64,000 nucleotides of DNA, taken from NCBI RefSeq assembly GCF_000620505.1, contig NZ_KK211144.1, positions 255,681 to 319,680 on the forward strand. Direction: 5' to 3'. This document shows, one piece after another, positions 28,415-37,278 of the stretch (the stretch's first letter is position 1; the number at the start of each line of letters is the position of its first letter). Source of the DNA: Sulfitobacter sp. 20_GPM-1509m (GTDB taxonomy: Bacteria; Pseudomonadota; Alphaproteobacteria; Rhodobacterales; Rhodobacteraceae). The position numbers and the translations under genes are program-made. Below the pieces are notes generated by a model. The model was not told the origin of the DNA. It did no database searches and saw only the letters and a list, made by a program, of their open reading frames with translations.

Positions 28415-28437
28415 GGAATAACCCTCCCAGACTACGT

Positions 28438-28450
28438 GCTGCAATGCAGC
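28438..28450. promoter_or_regulatory. PhaR-type TGC palindrome upstream of phaR
   Basis: GCTGCAATGCAGC, matching the CTGC-N3-GCAG pattern described for Paracoccus PhaR sites, 23 bp upstream of the GTG start. Confidence 0.6.
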
Positions 28451-28548
28451 TTAGGGGGCGAAATCAGAAATGGAAAGGAAATCATCAAATTGCGGTGAAC
28501 TGCATCCCCTGCCCGGACCGGTTTGAAGCCCGTCAGGCGGTGCGGCAC

Positions 28549-28581
28549 AAAAAAAGGGCGGGTCCCTTTCGGAACCCACCC
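28549..28581 (-). terminator. Terminator after the phasin gene
   Basis: Read on the minus strand: an 11-bp stem (arms 28571-28581 and 28556-28566) with a GAAA loop and then T7. One mismatch in the stem. It lies 50 bp past the phasin stop. Confidence 0.8.
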
Positions 28582-28631
28582 TCATTTACCGCGAATAACA
28601 GGGAGGAAATCGCGCGGTTATTCGAAACGAA

Positions 28632-29075
28632 TTACTTCGTTGTCGCTTTTTTCACAGCCGCTTGAGCGTCTGTTGTCGCTTTTTTCATCGCTGTCTGAGC
28701 TTCTTCGCTCATGTCTTTGCCAGCGGCCATCATCAGTTCAACGGTATCCATCTGAACTTTTTTGGCGATTTCAGCAAAGGCGGCCATGTTTTCGGCTGCG
28801 AACTCGGCTGTGGACGACGCGAATTCGGTCATCGCTTTGGCATAGTCTGCGGGCTCGGATTTCGCTTTCGACATTTCTGCCAGCTTGGCCAGAGTTTCCT
28901 TGGTCCATTTGTTGGACACTTCGGTGGATTTCTCGGCAGCTTCCAGAGCAACACCGGACAGTTTTTCGTTCAGTGTTGTTGCGGATTTGAAGGCGTCTTC
29001 CATCGCGGCTGTGTCGACGGGAAATGCACCCATCATGTCTTTGAACATCGCGGTCATATCTTGTGTCTTGGCCAT
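28632..29075 (-). CDS. phaP: Phasin family protein (PHA granule surface)
   Basis: A 147-aa amphipathic helical protein rich in Ala, Lys and Glu (MAKTQDMTAMFKDMMG ... TDAQAAVKKATTK), typical of phasins that coat PHA granules. The ATG at 29075 has AAAGGA eight bases upstream. A longer open frame from 29162 would add a repeated Cys-containing decapeptide, but it lacks a ribosome site and is rejected. The promoter region contains two TGC-rich PhaR-type sites. Confidence 0.9.
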   Translation of the reverse strand: MAKTQDMTAMFKDMMGAFPVDTAAMEDAFKSATTLNEKLSGVALEAAEKSTEVSNKWTKETLAKLAEMSKAKSEPADYAKAMTEFASSTAEFAAENMAAFAEIAKKVQMDTVELMMAAGKDMSEEAQTAMKKATTDAQAAVKKATTK

Positions 29076-29103
29076 GGTACTAGTCCTTTCGGGTTGCAAA
29101 GCG

Positions 29104-29158
29104 GGGGCATCCCCGCATTCGGCGTCTGGTTGCGGGGCATCCCCGCATTTGGCGTCTG
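29104..29158. repeat. 30-bp tandem repeat in the phasin leader region
   Basis: Two 25-bp matches (one mismatch) at 29104-29128 and 29134-29158, period 30. Each contains GGGGCATCCCC, a 4-bp hairpin arm. It lies in the presumed phaP 5' leader, between the PhaR-type sites and the start codon. Confidence 0.85.
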
Positions 29159-29171
29159 ACATCAATATAGA

Positions 29172-29213
29172 TGCTGCACTGCGGCATTGCAAGTAAAATG
29201 CTGCATTGCAGCA
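29172..29213. promoter_or_regulatory. Paired PhaR-type operators upstream of phaP
   Basis: Site 1 at 29172-29186 (TGCTGCACTGCGGCA, one mismatch from symmetry) and site 2 at 29199-29213 (TGCTGCATTGCAGCA, perfect 15-bp palindrome). Both fit CTGC-N3-GCAG-like PhaR targets. Centres are 27 bp apart, consistent with cooperative repression of phaP. Confidence 0.65.
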
Positions 29214-29247
29214 AAAAAAGCTGACCTAGCGTAATTCCCGTGGAGAA

Positions 29248-31053
29248 TCAGACCTTTGGCTTGTTCGACACATAGGTTCCGGGAGCATCGCACAGCACGG
29301 GATGCGTAGAATCACCCGGCATACGTGCAGAAACCAGCTTGCCCGACCGCTTCTTCAACCATGCGCCCCAGCGGGGCCACCAGGACCCCTCGTGGAACTG
29401 CGCGCCCTCCAGCCATGCGGCATGATCTCCTGAAAGGTCGGTATTGGTATAGTGGCCATATTTTTTCTTCGACGGCGGATTGACGATCCCCGCGATATGG
29501 CCCGACTGCGTCATGACAAAGGTCTTTTGTTTGGACCCCATCTGTTGCACGCCGCGAAAGCTGTCCTTCCACGGGGCGATGTGGTCGGTTTCGCAAGCGA
29601 TGGCACAAATGGGCAACTCCAGATCGGCCAGCGACAGCTTGTGCCCCAACAGCTCCATCTCGCCGCGGGCCAGCCGGTCGTCCTGACACAGGCCGCGCAG
29701 ATATTGCAGCGCCATCTTTGCGGGCAGATTGGTGCCGTCCCCGTTCCAGAACAGCAGATCGAAGGCCGGGGGCGTTTCGCCCATCATGTAACTGCGGATT
29801 GCGGGCGCATAGACCAGGTCGTTCGAGCGCAGGAACGAAAAGGTCCGCGCCATGATCACGGACGGCAGCACGCCCTTGTCTTCGACCTCGGCGGCGATGC
29901 CGTCGATAAAGTCGTTGGTCAGGAAGGGCGCGAACTCGCCCTGTTCGCTGAAATCCGTCAAGGCGGTAAAGAACGTGGCGGATTTGACGGACGTGTCGCC
30001 CCGCTGGTTGAGGATCGACAGTGTCATCGACAGGGTTGTGCCGGCAATACAATACCCCACCGCATTGACCTGCTTCTGGCCGGTGATCTTTTTCACCTCC
30101 TCGATGGCAGTGATATAGCCTTCCTCGATGTACTCCTCCAGACCGACATCGCGGTAGGAGGCATCGGGGTTCACCCACGATACGATGAACAGCGTATAGC
30201 CCTGATCCACGATCCATTTGACCAGCGAGTTCTGCGCCTTCAGATCCAGAATGTAGAACTTGTTGATCCAGGGCGGGAAGATGATCAGCGGTGTGGCGTG
30301 CACCTCGTCCGTGCTGGGGCTGTATTGGATCAGCTCCATCATACGGTTGCGAAACACCACCTTGCCGGGGGAAGAGGCAATGTTGCTGCCGATGTCAAAG
30401 GCCTGTTCGTCGGCCAGTTTCACCACCAGCTCGCCGTTGTTGGTTTCCAGATCCTTGATCAGGTTCTCCAGCCCGTCGATCAGGCTTTGGCCCTCGGTGG
30501 CCACGGCCTTTTCCAGCGCATCTGGGTTGGTGGCCAGAAAGTTGGTGGGGCTCATCAGGTCAACGATCTGGCGGGTAAAATAGCCCAGCCTGCGTTTTTC
30601 GGCAGGGTCCATATCATCGACGTTGTTCACAGCCTCAAGCAATGCTGCCGAGTTGATCTGGTACTGTTGTTTGACGAAGTTGAAATAGGGGTGATGGTGC
30701 CACATCGGGTTGGCAAAGCGGCGGTCCGTGGGGCCGGTGTCTTCGGGGGCCGACATGCCCTTTTGCGTCAACGCCCGCTGCGCTTCGACGAAATGGGCCA
30801 TGGTTTTCGCCCAATATCCCATCTGCTGTTCGATCAGCTTTGCCGGATTGTGGATCGCATCCTGCCAGTACGCGGTCGCGGCCTTGCCGAAAAGCTCCTG
30901 ATTCGGGCCATCTAACGCAGCGTTATGTGTGCTGCGCTGCGTCATGACCCGCGACAGGCGTTCGCGCAATTCATCCACTTTCGATAGGTTTTCTGTCAAT
31001 TTATCGAGGGTTTCACCCGCAATTTCACCAGATGCTGTGTCTTTTGTTGTCAT
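29248..31053 (-). CDS. phaC: Class I poly(3-hydroxyalkanoate) synthase
   Basis: A 601-aa polymerase joining hydroxyacyl-CoA units into PHA. The lipase-like box has the catalytic Cys (VGYCIAGTT), with the Asp in CETDHIAPW and the His in TQSGHIAGIVNPP. The N-terminal PhaC_N domain (WHHHPYFNFVKQQY) is present. Length is typical of class I. The ATG at 31053 (MTTKDTASG) is chosen over the long upstream frame that runs into the divergent phaZ region. Confidence 0.96.
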   Translation of the reverse strand: MTTKDTASGEIAGETLDKLTENLSKVDELRERLSRVMTQRSTHNAALDGPNQELFGKAATAYWQDAIHNPAKLIEQQMGYWAKTMAHFVEAQRALTQKGMSAPEDTGPTDRRFANPMWHHHPYFNFVKQQYQINSAALLEAVNNVDDMDPAEKRRLGYFTRQIVDLMSPTNFLATNPDALEKAVATEGQSLIDGLENLIKDLETNNGELVVKLADEQAFDIGSNIASSPGKVVFRNRMMELIQYSPSTDEVHATPLIIFPPWINKFYILDLKAQNSLVKWIVDQGYTLFIVSWVNPDASYRDVGLEEYIEEGYITAIEEVKKITGQKQVNAVGYCIAGTTLSMTLSILNQRGDTSVKSATFFTALTDFSEQGEFAPFLTNDFIDGIAAEVEDKGVLPSVIMARTFSFLRSNDLVYAPAIRSYMMGETPPAFDLLFWNGDGTNLPAKMALQYLRGLCQDDRLARGEMELLGHKLSLADLELPICAIACETDHIAPWKDSFRGVQQMGSKQKTFVMTQSGHIAGIVNPPSKKKYGHYTNTDLSGDHAAWLEGAQFHEGSWWPRWGAWLKKRSGKLVSARMPGDSTHPVLCDAPGTYVSNKPKV

Positions 31054-31181
31054 AGTGAAACGAACCTCGTACTTTGCAGTTGCAGCATTATATAGTACTC
31101 TACCCTTTATTACGTCGCCGACTTCGGGGAGGCTATGCGACGACTGCGCCGGGCACACCCGGCAGAAACAGGAGACCCGAA

Positions 31182-32510
31182 ATGCGTAACATGGCCACAT
31201 ACGATCTGATGGAGACAATCAGAACGACGAATCAATGGCTTGGCGCTTCGGCCCTTGCGATGGGATCATACCCTGCCTTTTCCATGATCCCAAACCCTGC
31301 ATTCGAATGGATGCGCGCATGGGGCGAAGTCACCGAACGTAGCTTCCAGCGCATGGTTGTGAAACCTGACTGGAACATCCCACATTTTACCGCCAAGGAC
31401 GGCAAGGATCACATCGTTTCGATCACCAAGGTCGTCGAACGCGACTTTGGCGACCTGATCCACTTTGACGTGGCCGGGCACAGTGACGACAAGCCCACCG
31501 TGCTGCTGGTTGCCCCCATGTCGGGCCACTATGCCACGTTGCTGCGCAAAACCGTGATTTCGCTGCTGCCCGACTGTGATGTCTATATCACCGACTGGCA
31601 CAACGCGCGTGACATCCCTGTCAGCGCGGGCAAGTTCGATATCGAGGATTACACGCTGTACCTCGTCGACTTCATGAAACATCTGGGACCGGACACCCAC
31701 GTGATCGCCGTGTGCCAGCCCGCACCTCTGACCTTGGCCGCCACCGCCTATCTGGCCGAAGAAGAACCCGAAGCCCAGCCGCGCAGCCTGACGTTGATCG
31801 GCGGACCGATTGATCCGGGTGCCGCGGCAACCGAAGTCACCGATTTTGGCCACAGCGTCACCATGGGCCAGCTCGAAGAGGCGATGATCCAGCGCGTCGG
31901 CTTTAAGTTCGCCGGTGTGGGCCGTCTGGTCTATCCGGGTCTTTTGCAGCTGTCGTCCTTCATCTCGATGAATGCGGACAAACACGCCAAGGCGTTCAAC
32001 GACCAGATTTCGCGCGCCGCACGCGGCGAGGCGTCGGACCATGACAAGCACAACGAATTCTACGACGAATATCTGGCCGTGATGGATATGACCGCGGAAT
32101 TCTACCTGTCCACGGTCGAACGCATCTTCCAGAACCACGAAATCGCCTCGAACGAATTCGTGGTCGCAGGACGCAAGGTCGATATCGGCAAGATCACAAC
32201 CGTTGCCGTGAAAACCGTCGAAGGCGGCGAGGATGACATCACCGCCCCCGGTCAATGCATCGCGGCGCTGGACCTGTGCACCGGTCTGCCGGATTCGAAA
32301 AAGGCCAGCCACGTGGAACCCCACGCCGGGCACTATGGCATTTTCGCAGGCAGCAGCTGGCGCAACAACATCCGCCCGATGGTGCTGGAGTTCATCTCGA
32401 AGAACAGCGGCACCGAGGCTCCGTCCAAGACGGCGGCGAACACCACCAAGAAGCCGGACGCGGCACCCAAAGCCCTGCGCAAGAACGGAACCACGGACCA
32501 ACCGGTCTGA
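31182..32510 (+). CDS. phaZ: Intracellular polyhydroxyalkanoate depolymerase
   Basis: A 442-aa enzyme degrading the organism's own PHA granules. The nucleophile elbow is VCQPA (Cys type, as in Ralstonia PhaZ1), with a PHB_depo_C-like second half (VEPHAGHYGIFAGSSWRNNIRP) containing the His. GGAGA six bases upstream supports the ATG at 31182; a second ATG is at 31191. The gene is divergent from phaC across a 128-bp shared promoter region. Confidence 0.94.
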   Translation: MRNMATYDLMETIRTTNQWLGASALAMGSYPAFSMIPNPAFEWMRAWGEVTERSFQRMVVKPDWNIPHFTAKDGKDHIVSITKVVERDFGDLIHFDVAGHSDDKPTVLLVAPMSGHYATLLRKTVISLLPDCDVYITDWHNARDIPVSAGKFDIEDYTLYLVDFMKHLGPDTHVIAVCQPAPLTLAATAYLAEEEPEAQPRSLTLIGGPIDPGAAATEVTDFGHSVTMGQLEEAMIQRVGFKFAGVGRLVYPGLLQLSSFISMNADKHAKAFNDQISRAARGEASDHDKHNEFYDEYLAVMDMTAEFYLSTVERIFQNHEIASNEFVVAGRKVDIGKITTVAVKTVEGGEDDITAPGQCIAALDLCTGLPDSKKASHVEPHAGHYGIFAGSSWRNNIRPMVLEFISKNSGTEAPSKTAANTTKKPDAAPKALRKNGTTDQPV

Positions 32511-32540
32511 AGCTGCACAGACAATTAGTCCTGACCTGAC

Positions 32541-32580
32541 AAGGCGCCCCTCCCTGTACCGGTGGGGCGCTTTTCATTTT
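32541..32580 (+). terminator. Terminator after phaZ
   Basis: Stem GCGCCCC / GGGGCGC (32544-32550 with 32564-32570), 13-nt loop, then TTTTCATTTT. Confidence 0.8.
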
Positions 32581-32721
32581 ACAGGGTCGTTTTTGTTGAA
32601 ATTGTCGCTTTTAACCTATTTCATGGAACACGACGACAGAGCGCGATGACCGCGTTCGGAGTGGCTGCGCCTTATTTTGACGCATCGCTTTTGGCTCTTC
32701 ACGAGAACAGATGAGAGTTTC

Positions 32722-34362
32722 ATGACCATTTCCAAACCGATCCATCCCGCCGCTCGCGATTACGCCGACGAGGTTGCCGCAGGCACCCTGTCGCGCCGCG
32801 AGTTCCTGACCCGTGCCACCGCATTGGGCGTCAGCGCCAGTGCCGCCTATGGCCTGCTCGGGCTGATCCAGCCTGCCCGTGCGGCCGCCCACGCCCAGAC
32901 GGGCGGTACGCTGCGCATCGAATCCTCGATCAAGGCGCTGAAAGATCCGCGCACCTTTGACTGGCCGCAGATGTCGAACTTTACCCGTGGCTATCTGGAG
33001 TATCTGGTCGAATACCAGATCGACGGCAGCTTCAAACCCGCCCTGCTGGAAAGCTGGGAGGTCAACGACGACGCCACCGAATACACGCTGAAGATCCGCC
33101 CCGGCGTGACATGGAGCAACGGCGACGCCTTTACCCCCGAGGATGTGGCGTTCAACATCACACGCTGGTGTGACAAGGGTGTCGAGGGCAATTCGATGGC
33201 CTCGCGCATGTCGTCGCTGGTCGATCCGGAAACCGGCAAGGCCCGCGAGGGCGCAATCACCGTGGCAGACGACAGCACCGTCGTGCTGACACCGGCCAAG
33301 CCGGACATCACCCTGATCGCAGGCTTTTCCGACTATCCGGCGGCCATCGTGCACCAGTCTTTCAATGGCGACCCGCTGGACAACCCCATCGGCACCGGTC
33401 CCTACCTGCCCGAGTCCTTTGACGTCGGCAGCAAGGCGGTTCTGGTAAAGAACACCGACCACCAGTGGTGGGGCGAAGGTGCCTATCTGGACCGCATCGA
33501 ATACCTGGACTTTGGCACCGATCAGGCCAGCATCGTGGCGGCGGTCGATGCCGACGAGGTCGACATGATCTATGAAAGCATCGGCGAATTCATCCCGATC
33601 CTGGACGACATCGGCTGGACCAAATCCGAAGCCGTCACCGCCAATACGATCGTGATGCGCGCCAACCAGGAGGCCGAGATCGACGGCCAGAAACCCTATG
33701 CCGATGCCCGCGTGCGCCGCGCGTTGGCCATGGCCATCGACAACAGCGTTCTGCTGGAATTGGGCTTTGCGGGCAACGGGCGTGTGGCCGAAAACCACCA
33801 CGTGTCGCCGATCCATCCCGAATACGCCGAACTGCCCGCCCCCGTTTTTGACCCCGCCGGCGCCAAGGCGCTGATGGAAGAGGCCGGAATGGCAGATTTC
33901 GAACACGAGCTGATCTCGATCGACGACACCTGGCGCAAGGACACCACAGACGCCGCCGCCGCCATGCTGCGCGACGCGGGGATCAACGTGAAGCGCACCA
34001 TCCTGCCCGGCTCGACCTTCTGGAACGACTGGCTGAAATACCCGCTGTCCACCACCGACTGGGCCCAGCGCCCCTTGGGTGTGCAGGTGCTGGCTCTGGC
34101 TTACCGCTCGGGCGAGGCCTGGAACGAGACCGCGTTTTCGAACGAAGAATTCGACAGCCTGCTGAGCGACGCACTGGCGATTGCCGATGCCGACCAGCGC
34201 CGCGAGGTCATGGCCAAGATCGAAAAGATCATGCAGGACGAAGGCGTGATCGTGCAGCCCTACTGGCGGTCGATCTATCGCCACCACAAACCCGAAGTGA
34301 TCGGCGCGGAAATGCATCCGACGTTTGAAATTCACGTGGCGAAACTGGGCTACGCTGCCTGA
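32722..34362 (+). CDS. Tat-exported peptide/nickel-type ABC solute-binding protein
   Basis: A 546-aa family 5 solute-binding protein. The leader has the twin-Arg motif [10 protein letters not shown] followed by a hydrophobic stretch and an Ala cleavage region, so export is via Tat. Mature part: [33 protein letters not shown] and SWRKD-like motifs of dipeptide-binding proteins. No permease or ATPase genes adjoin it, so it is an orphan receptor or serves a distant transporter. Confidence 0.9.
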   Translation: MTISKPIHPAARDYADEVAAGTLSRREFLTRATALGVSASAAYGLLGLIQPARAAAHAQTGGTLRIESSIKALKDPRTFDWPQMSNFTRGYLEYLVEYQIDGSFKPALLESWEVNDDATEYTLKIRPGVTWSNGDAFTPEDVAFNITRWCDKGVEGNSMASRMSSLVDPETGKAREGAITVADDSTVVLTPAKPDITLIAGFSDYPAAIVHQSFNGDPLDNPIGTGPYLPESFDVGSKAVLVKNTDHQWWGEGAYLDRIEYLDFGTDQASIVAAVDADEVDMIYESIGEFIPILDDIGWTKSEAVTANTIVMRANQEAEIDGQKPYADARVRRALAMAIDNSVLLELGFAGNGRVAENHHVSPIHPEYAELPAPVFDPAGAKALMEEAGMADFEHELISIDDTWRKDTTDAAAAMLRDAGINVKRTILPGSTFWNDWLKYPLSTTDWAQRPLGVQVLALAYRSGEAWNETAFSNEEFDSLLSDALAIADADQRREVMAKIEKIMQDEGVIVQPYWRSIYRHHKPEVIGAEMHPTFEIHVAKLGYAA

Positions 34363-34381
34363 ACACGCTTTCCGAACAGGT

Positions 34382-34401
34382 CCGACCCGGCAACGGGTCG
34401 G
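34382..34401. terminator. Hairpin between convergent genes
   Basis: Perfect 8-bp stem CCGACCCG / CGGGTCGG with a GCAA tetraloop, 19 bp after the solute-binding protein stop. No T-run; a probable 3'-end stem for either gene. Confidence 0.5.
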
Positions 34402-34421
34402 GCCGCACCGGGCACCCTGCC

Positions 34422-35135
34422 CTAGCTGCGCAGCACCAGCGGCTGCTTCATCCACGCTTTCAGTGCATCATTGGTCTCTTCGGGTTGCTCCAACGGGGGC
34501 AAATGACCCGCGCCTTCTATCACCACCAGTTTGGCATAGGGGATCAGTTCGGCCATGAAACTGTGATGTTTCGCTGACATGAGCGTATCCTCGGCCCCGC
34601 ACAGGATCAGGGTCGGCACCTTGCACTTGCGCAGCGTGCTTTGCTGGTCCCGGCGGCGCTGCATGGCGCGGGACTGCCGGACAAAGACCTCCGACCCGAG
34701 GTCGAGCGCCATCTGGGTATAGGCCGCGAGCACGGTTGCCGCAAAGCCGCCCGGAGCCAGGTGCTCGGCACGGATGTGTCCGCGCGCGGCCTCGGCCAGC
34801 CGTCCGGTGCGCGCGGCAATGATGTGCGGCTCGCGCGCGGCAGCCATCTGCGGCGTTTCGGCCTGCGCGTTGGTGCACATCAGCGCGATGCGGCTGACCC
34901 GGTCCGGCGCACGGCGCAGGATCTCCATCGCCACCATCGCACCAAAACCAAGCCCCGCCAGCGCAAAGCGTTTGGGCAACTGGTCCAGCAGGTTCGACGC
35001 AATCTCCTCGATCCGCTCGCCTTGGGTCACGGGCGCAATGGTCACGCAAATCTCGTTGGAAAAGGCCGCCACCTGCGCACTGTACAACCGCGCGTCGCAC
35101 ATCATTTCGGGAAGAAGAACCAACGGTTCGGCCAT
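34422..35135 (-). CDS. Alpha/beta hydrolase-fold protein lacking the nucleophilic serine
   Basis: A 237-aa alpha/beta hydrolase by overall pattern: PLVLLPEMMCDARLY, FALAGLGFGAMVAMEILRRAP, LILCGAEDTLMSAKHH with the Asp and VIEGAGHLPPLEQP with the His. The nucleophile elbow, normally GxSxG, reads GLGFG here, so the Ser is replaced by Gly (codon GGT). The Asp and His positions are kept. It may be catalytically dead or a binder. The ATG at 35135 is chosen; an upstream 22-codon extension is possible. Confidence 0.85.
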   Translation of the reverse strand: MAEPLVLLPEMMCDARLYSAQVAAFSNEICVTIAPVTQGERIEEIASNLLDQLPKRFALAGLGFGAMVAMEILRRAPDRVSRIALMCTNAQAETPQMAAAREPHIIAARTGRLAEAARGHIRAEHLAPGGFAATVLAAYTQMALDLGSEVFVRQSRAMQRRRDQQSTLRKCKVPTLILCGAEDTLMSAKHHSFMAELIPYAKLVVIEGAGHLPPLEQPEETNDALKAWMKQPLVLRS

Positions 35136-35188
35136 GCCTGTCTCGCGCTTGTTGCTGCTGCGTTTGCCCGGCAACATGTCGCAAGCGC

Positions 35189-35227
35189 GGCCTTGCCACA
35201 AGTGTTAAGGCTTGTGGGGGCAAGGCC
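35189..35227. other. Inverted repeat downstream of the M15-like gene
   Basis: Arms GGCCTTGCCACAAG (35189-35202) and CTTGTGG...GCAAGGCC (35211-35227) pair with a 3-nt bulge. It ends 4 bp past the stop codon of the minus-strand M15-like gene, fitting a transcript 3'-end stem. No T-run is seen. Confidence 0.45.
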
Positions 35228-35231
35228 TTGC

Positions 35232-35864
35232 CTAAGGCAGCTTCAGCCCCCGAAACGCCGGAAAGTCCGCATAGCGCGCACGCCGCGCCGTCTGCCCCTC
35301 CTCGGGATCGTCCCCTGCCCGCAACAGCATCCCCCGTGGCGCGATATAGCTTGAAATCGTGCGCAGGGGCGTCGGCCGCCAGTCCAGATTGAACGCGCAC
35401 AGCTTGGGAAAGAACCAGATCGCGGAGTAGGGCAGATGGTCGTGCAGCCACCACGCCAGATCGCGCCAGTCGCGCCCTTGGGCATAGCGGTCGGAAAACC
35501 ACGGGATCGCCAGCGAGGTGCCCGCGATGGCCGCGTCCCCGCCTGCCCGGTCCCAGATGTGGCATTCCATCGGATTGTCATTGCGCGCACAGTTCAGCGC
35601 GTTTTCGTTGCCAAAGCGGTTCAGCTCAGGTGACCGATAGCCCGACCGGATCGCGATCCGGCCAAAGGTTTCGGTCAGCGGGTCCAGCAGTTCGGTGCAC
35701 AGCATCCGTCCGTTGGCGATGGCCAGATCGGGATCGACGGGCACGTTGGGAATGCCGTGCAGGCTGCCGATCTCGGAATAGAGGAAATCGCGCATGAAGA
35801 AATGTTTCGACAGCCGCACGCGCCCCAGCTCTTCCAGCCCGCGCATGCTGCGCGGCGGGCGCAT
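35232..35864 (-). CDS. Peptidase M15-like (D-Ala-D-Ala carboxypeptidase fold) protein of unknown substrate
   Basis: A 210-aa protein with LSKHFFMRDFLYSEIGSLHG at the start and the IRSGYRSPELN element of the M15/DD-carboxypeptidase-like fold. The remaining zinc ligands of the family are not confidently placed (CHIWDRAGG and WWLHDH contain candidate His). The ATG at 35864 overlaps the VOC gene stop (TGATG); a GTG six codons upstream is an alternative. Last gene of a four-gene overlapping operon. Confidence 0.65.
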   Translation of the reverse strand: MRPPRSMRGLEELGRVRLSKHFFMRDFLYSEIGSLHGIPNVPVDPDLAIANGRMLCTELLDPLTETFGRIAIRSGYRSPELNRFGNENALNCARNDNPMECHIWDRAGGDAAIAGTSLAIPWFSDRYAQGRDWRDLAWWLHDHLPYSAIWFFPKLCAFNLDWRPTPLRTISSYIAPRGMLLRAGDDPEEGQTARRARYADFPAFRGLKLP

Positions 35865-36292
35865 CAGGCGGCCCCGTTCCACTGAAATGCGCCGTCCGGT
35901 CCCAGCGGCGCAAAGGGGTTGTGCGCCACCTCCCAGATGTGCCCCTCGGGGTCGGCGAAATATCCGATATGCCCGCCCCAGAACACGTCATGCGCGGGCT
36001 TCAGGATGCGCGCACCTGCCGCTTCGGCACGGGCCAGCAGCGGGGCCACCTCGTCCTTGTCGCGCACGTTGTACGACAGCGTCATCGCTCCACGCCCCAG
36101 TTCGCCCTCGGGCAACCCAAGATCACGCGCCAGATCCGCCAGCGGATACAGCCCCAGCGTCTGCCCGATCAGGTCAAAGGCCGTAACGCCGTCAGGGCTG
36201 TCCACTGCCTGCCAGCCCAGGGCGGTGTAAAACGCGGCCTGTGCTGCCATGTCGCGCACGCCGAGTGTGATCAGGCTGATCCGCTGTTCCAT
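35864..36292 (-). CDS. VOC/glyoxalase-superfamily protein
   Basis: A 142-aa single VOC domain: SLITLGVRDMAAQAAFYTALGW, MTLSYNVRDKDEV, and GYFADPEGHIWEVAHNP at the C-terminus with a Glu/His-type metal set. The ATG overlaps the preceding hydrolase stop (TAATG). Substrate unknown. Confidence 0.88.
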   Translation of the reverse strand: MEQRISLITLGVRDMAAQAAFYTALGWQAVDSPDGVTAFDLIGQTLGLYPLADLARDLGLPEGELGRGAMTLSYNVRDKDEVAPLLARAEAAGARILKPAHDVFWGGHIGYFADPEGHIWEVAHNPFAPLGPDGAFQWNGAA

Positions 36293-37278
36293 TATTCGAT
36301 GTCCTTCAACCATCCCAGAATGCCTGCCACCATCATATCCGTCTGGCTGGGCGACATGATAGCCCCCGCAATCACATGGGCGGCGGGGTCGTCCCCCGGT
36401 TGCAGATCGGGATAGGCGCGTGTCGCCACGGTGCCCCAATCCGCCCCCCAGCGGCGACGGATGCGGTCGGTGGCCTCGGGGCGCACCACCTGATCCTTGT
36501 CGGAGTACCAGAACAAGGCAGGGGTCAGGAACAACGGGTGATCCAGCCCGTTCACCGCCTTTATCAGCGCGCCCATCGGCAGGGTGGCGACAGACGGATA
36601 GGACGTGGTCCAGTATTTCGCCTGCTCCGCGTTGCGCGGAGTAAAGCTGATGGTGTCGCCCGCAAACCACGGCGCCCATGTGCGCGCGGCAGGCCAAGTC
36701 AGGATGCGGGCAAAGGGATTGTTGATGCCATAGTTGGGCGAGACCAGAACGATGCCCGCAACCCCATCCATATCCACAGGGCTGTTGGCCGCAGCGGTGA
36801 TCACCGTGGCCCCGGTCGACGTGCCGATCAACAGCACCCTGTCCCCCAGCGCCCGCGCGGCGGCCAGCCCTTCGGCCATGTCGGCCATCCAGCCCGCGAC
36901 GGTTGCCTCGCCCATCGCAGCCGACCCGCGCCCGTGGCCTTGCAGGCGGGTGTAGATCAGGTTCGCGCCCAGCGCCTGCGCCACACGGTCGGGCACGGGG
37001 CGGATTTCCTCGGATGTTGCGGAAAAGCCGTGCACATAGAGCACCGACCATTCGGTCTTGGCCTCGGGCGCACCGGCCCAGATCACCCGCTTTTCAGTGC
37101 CGGGCGTGATGTCGTCAAACCGCGCCTCGGTGCGTGCGAAATAGGCCGAGACGCCGCCGTCAAACTGCGCGGTGTCGAAATACATATCCAGCGGGGCCGG
37201 TTCGCGCGGACCAAAAGCGACAAGCGCCGCCACCGCCAGCAGCAGCCCCATGAACACCCATCCAAGGGCGCGCGCCAT
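36292..37278 (-). CDS. Alpha/beta hydrolase with N-terminal membrane anchor
   Basis: A 328-aa serine hydrolase. The N-terminus has one hydrophobic helix (ALGWVFMGLLLAVAALVAF), so the enzyme probably faces the periplasm. The oxyanion region is VLYVHGFSATSEE and the nucleophile elbow is LIGTSTGAT, followed by FWYSDKDQVV and a C-terminal His region. Start overlaps the upstream hydrolase stop (TGATG). Confidence 0.88.
   Translation of the reverse strand: MARALGWVFMGLLLAVAALVAFGPREPAPLDMYFDTAQFDGGVSAYFARTEARFDDITPGTEKRVIWAGAPEAKTEWSVLYVHGFSATSEEIRPVPDRVAQALGANLIYTRLQGHGRGSAAMGEATVAGWMADMAEGLAAARALGDRVLLIGTSTGATVITAAANSPVDMDGVAGIVLVSPNYGINNPFARILTWPAARTWAPWFAGDTISFTPRNAEQAKYWTTSYPSVATLPMGALIKAVNGLDHPLFLTPALFWYSDKDQVVRPEATDRIRRRWGADWGTVATRAYPDLQPGDDPAAHVIAGAIMSPSQTDMMVAGILGWLKDIE

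Noticed and set aside
29104-29158. Possible CRISPR-like array
   Set aside because: Only two units, spacer of 5 bp and no cas genes; it is a simple tandem repeat.
29076-29162. N-terminal extension of the phasin from an ATG at 29162
   Set aside because: No ribosome site before it, whereas AAAGGA precedes the ATG at 29075; the extension only translates the tandem repeat.
32611-34455. Minus-strand open frame of 614 codons opposite the Tat-exported binding protein
   Set aside because: Antisense to a clear solute-binding protein; Gly/Val/His-rich translation typical of a shadow frame.
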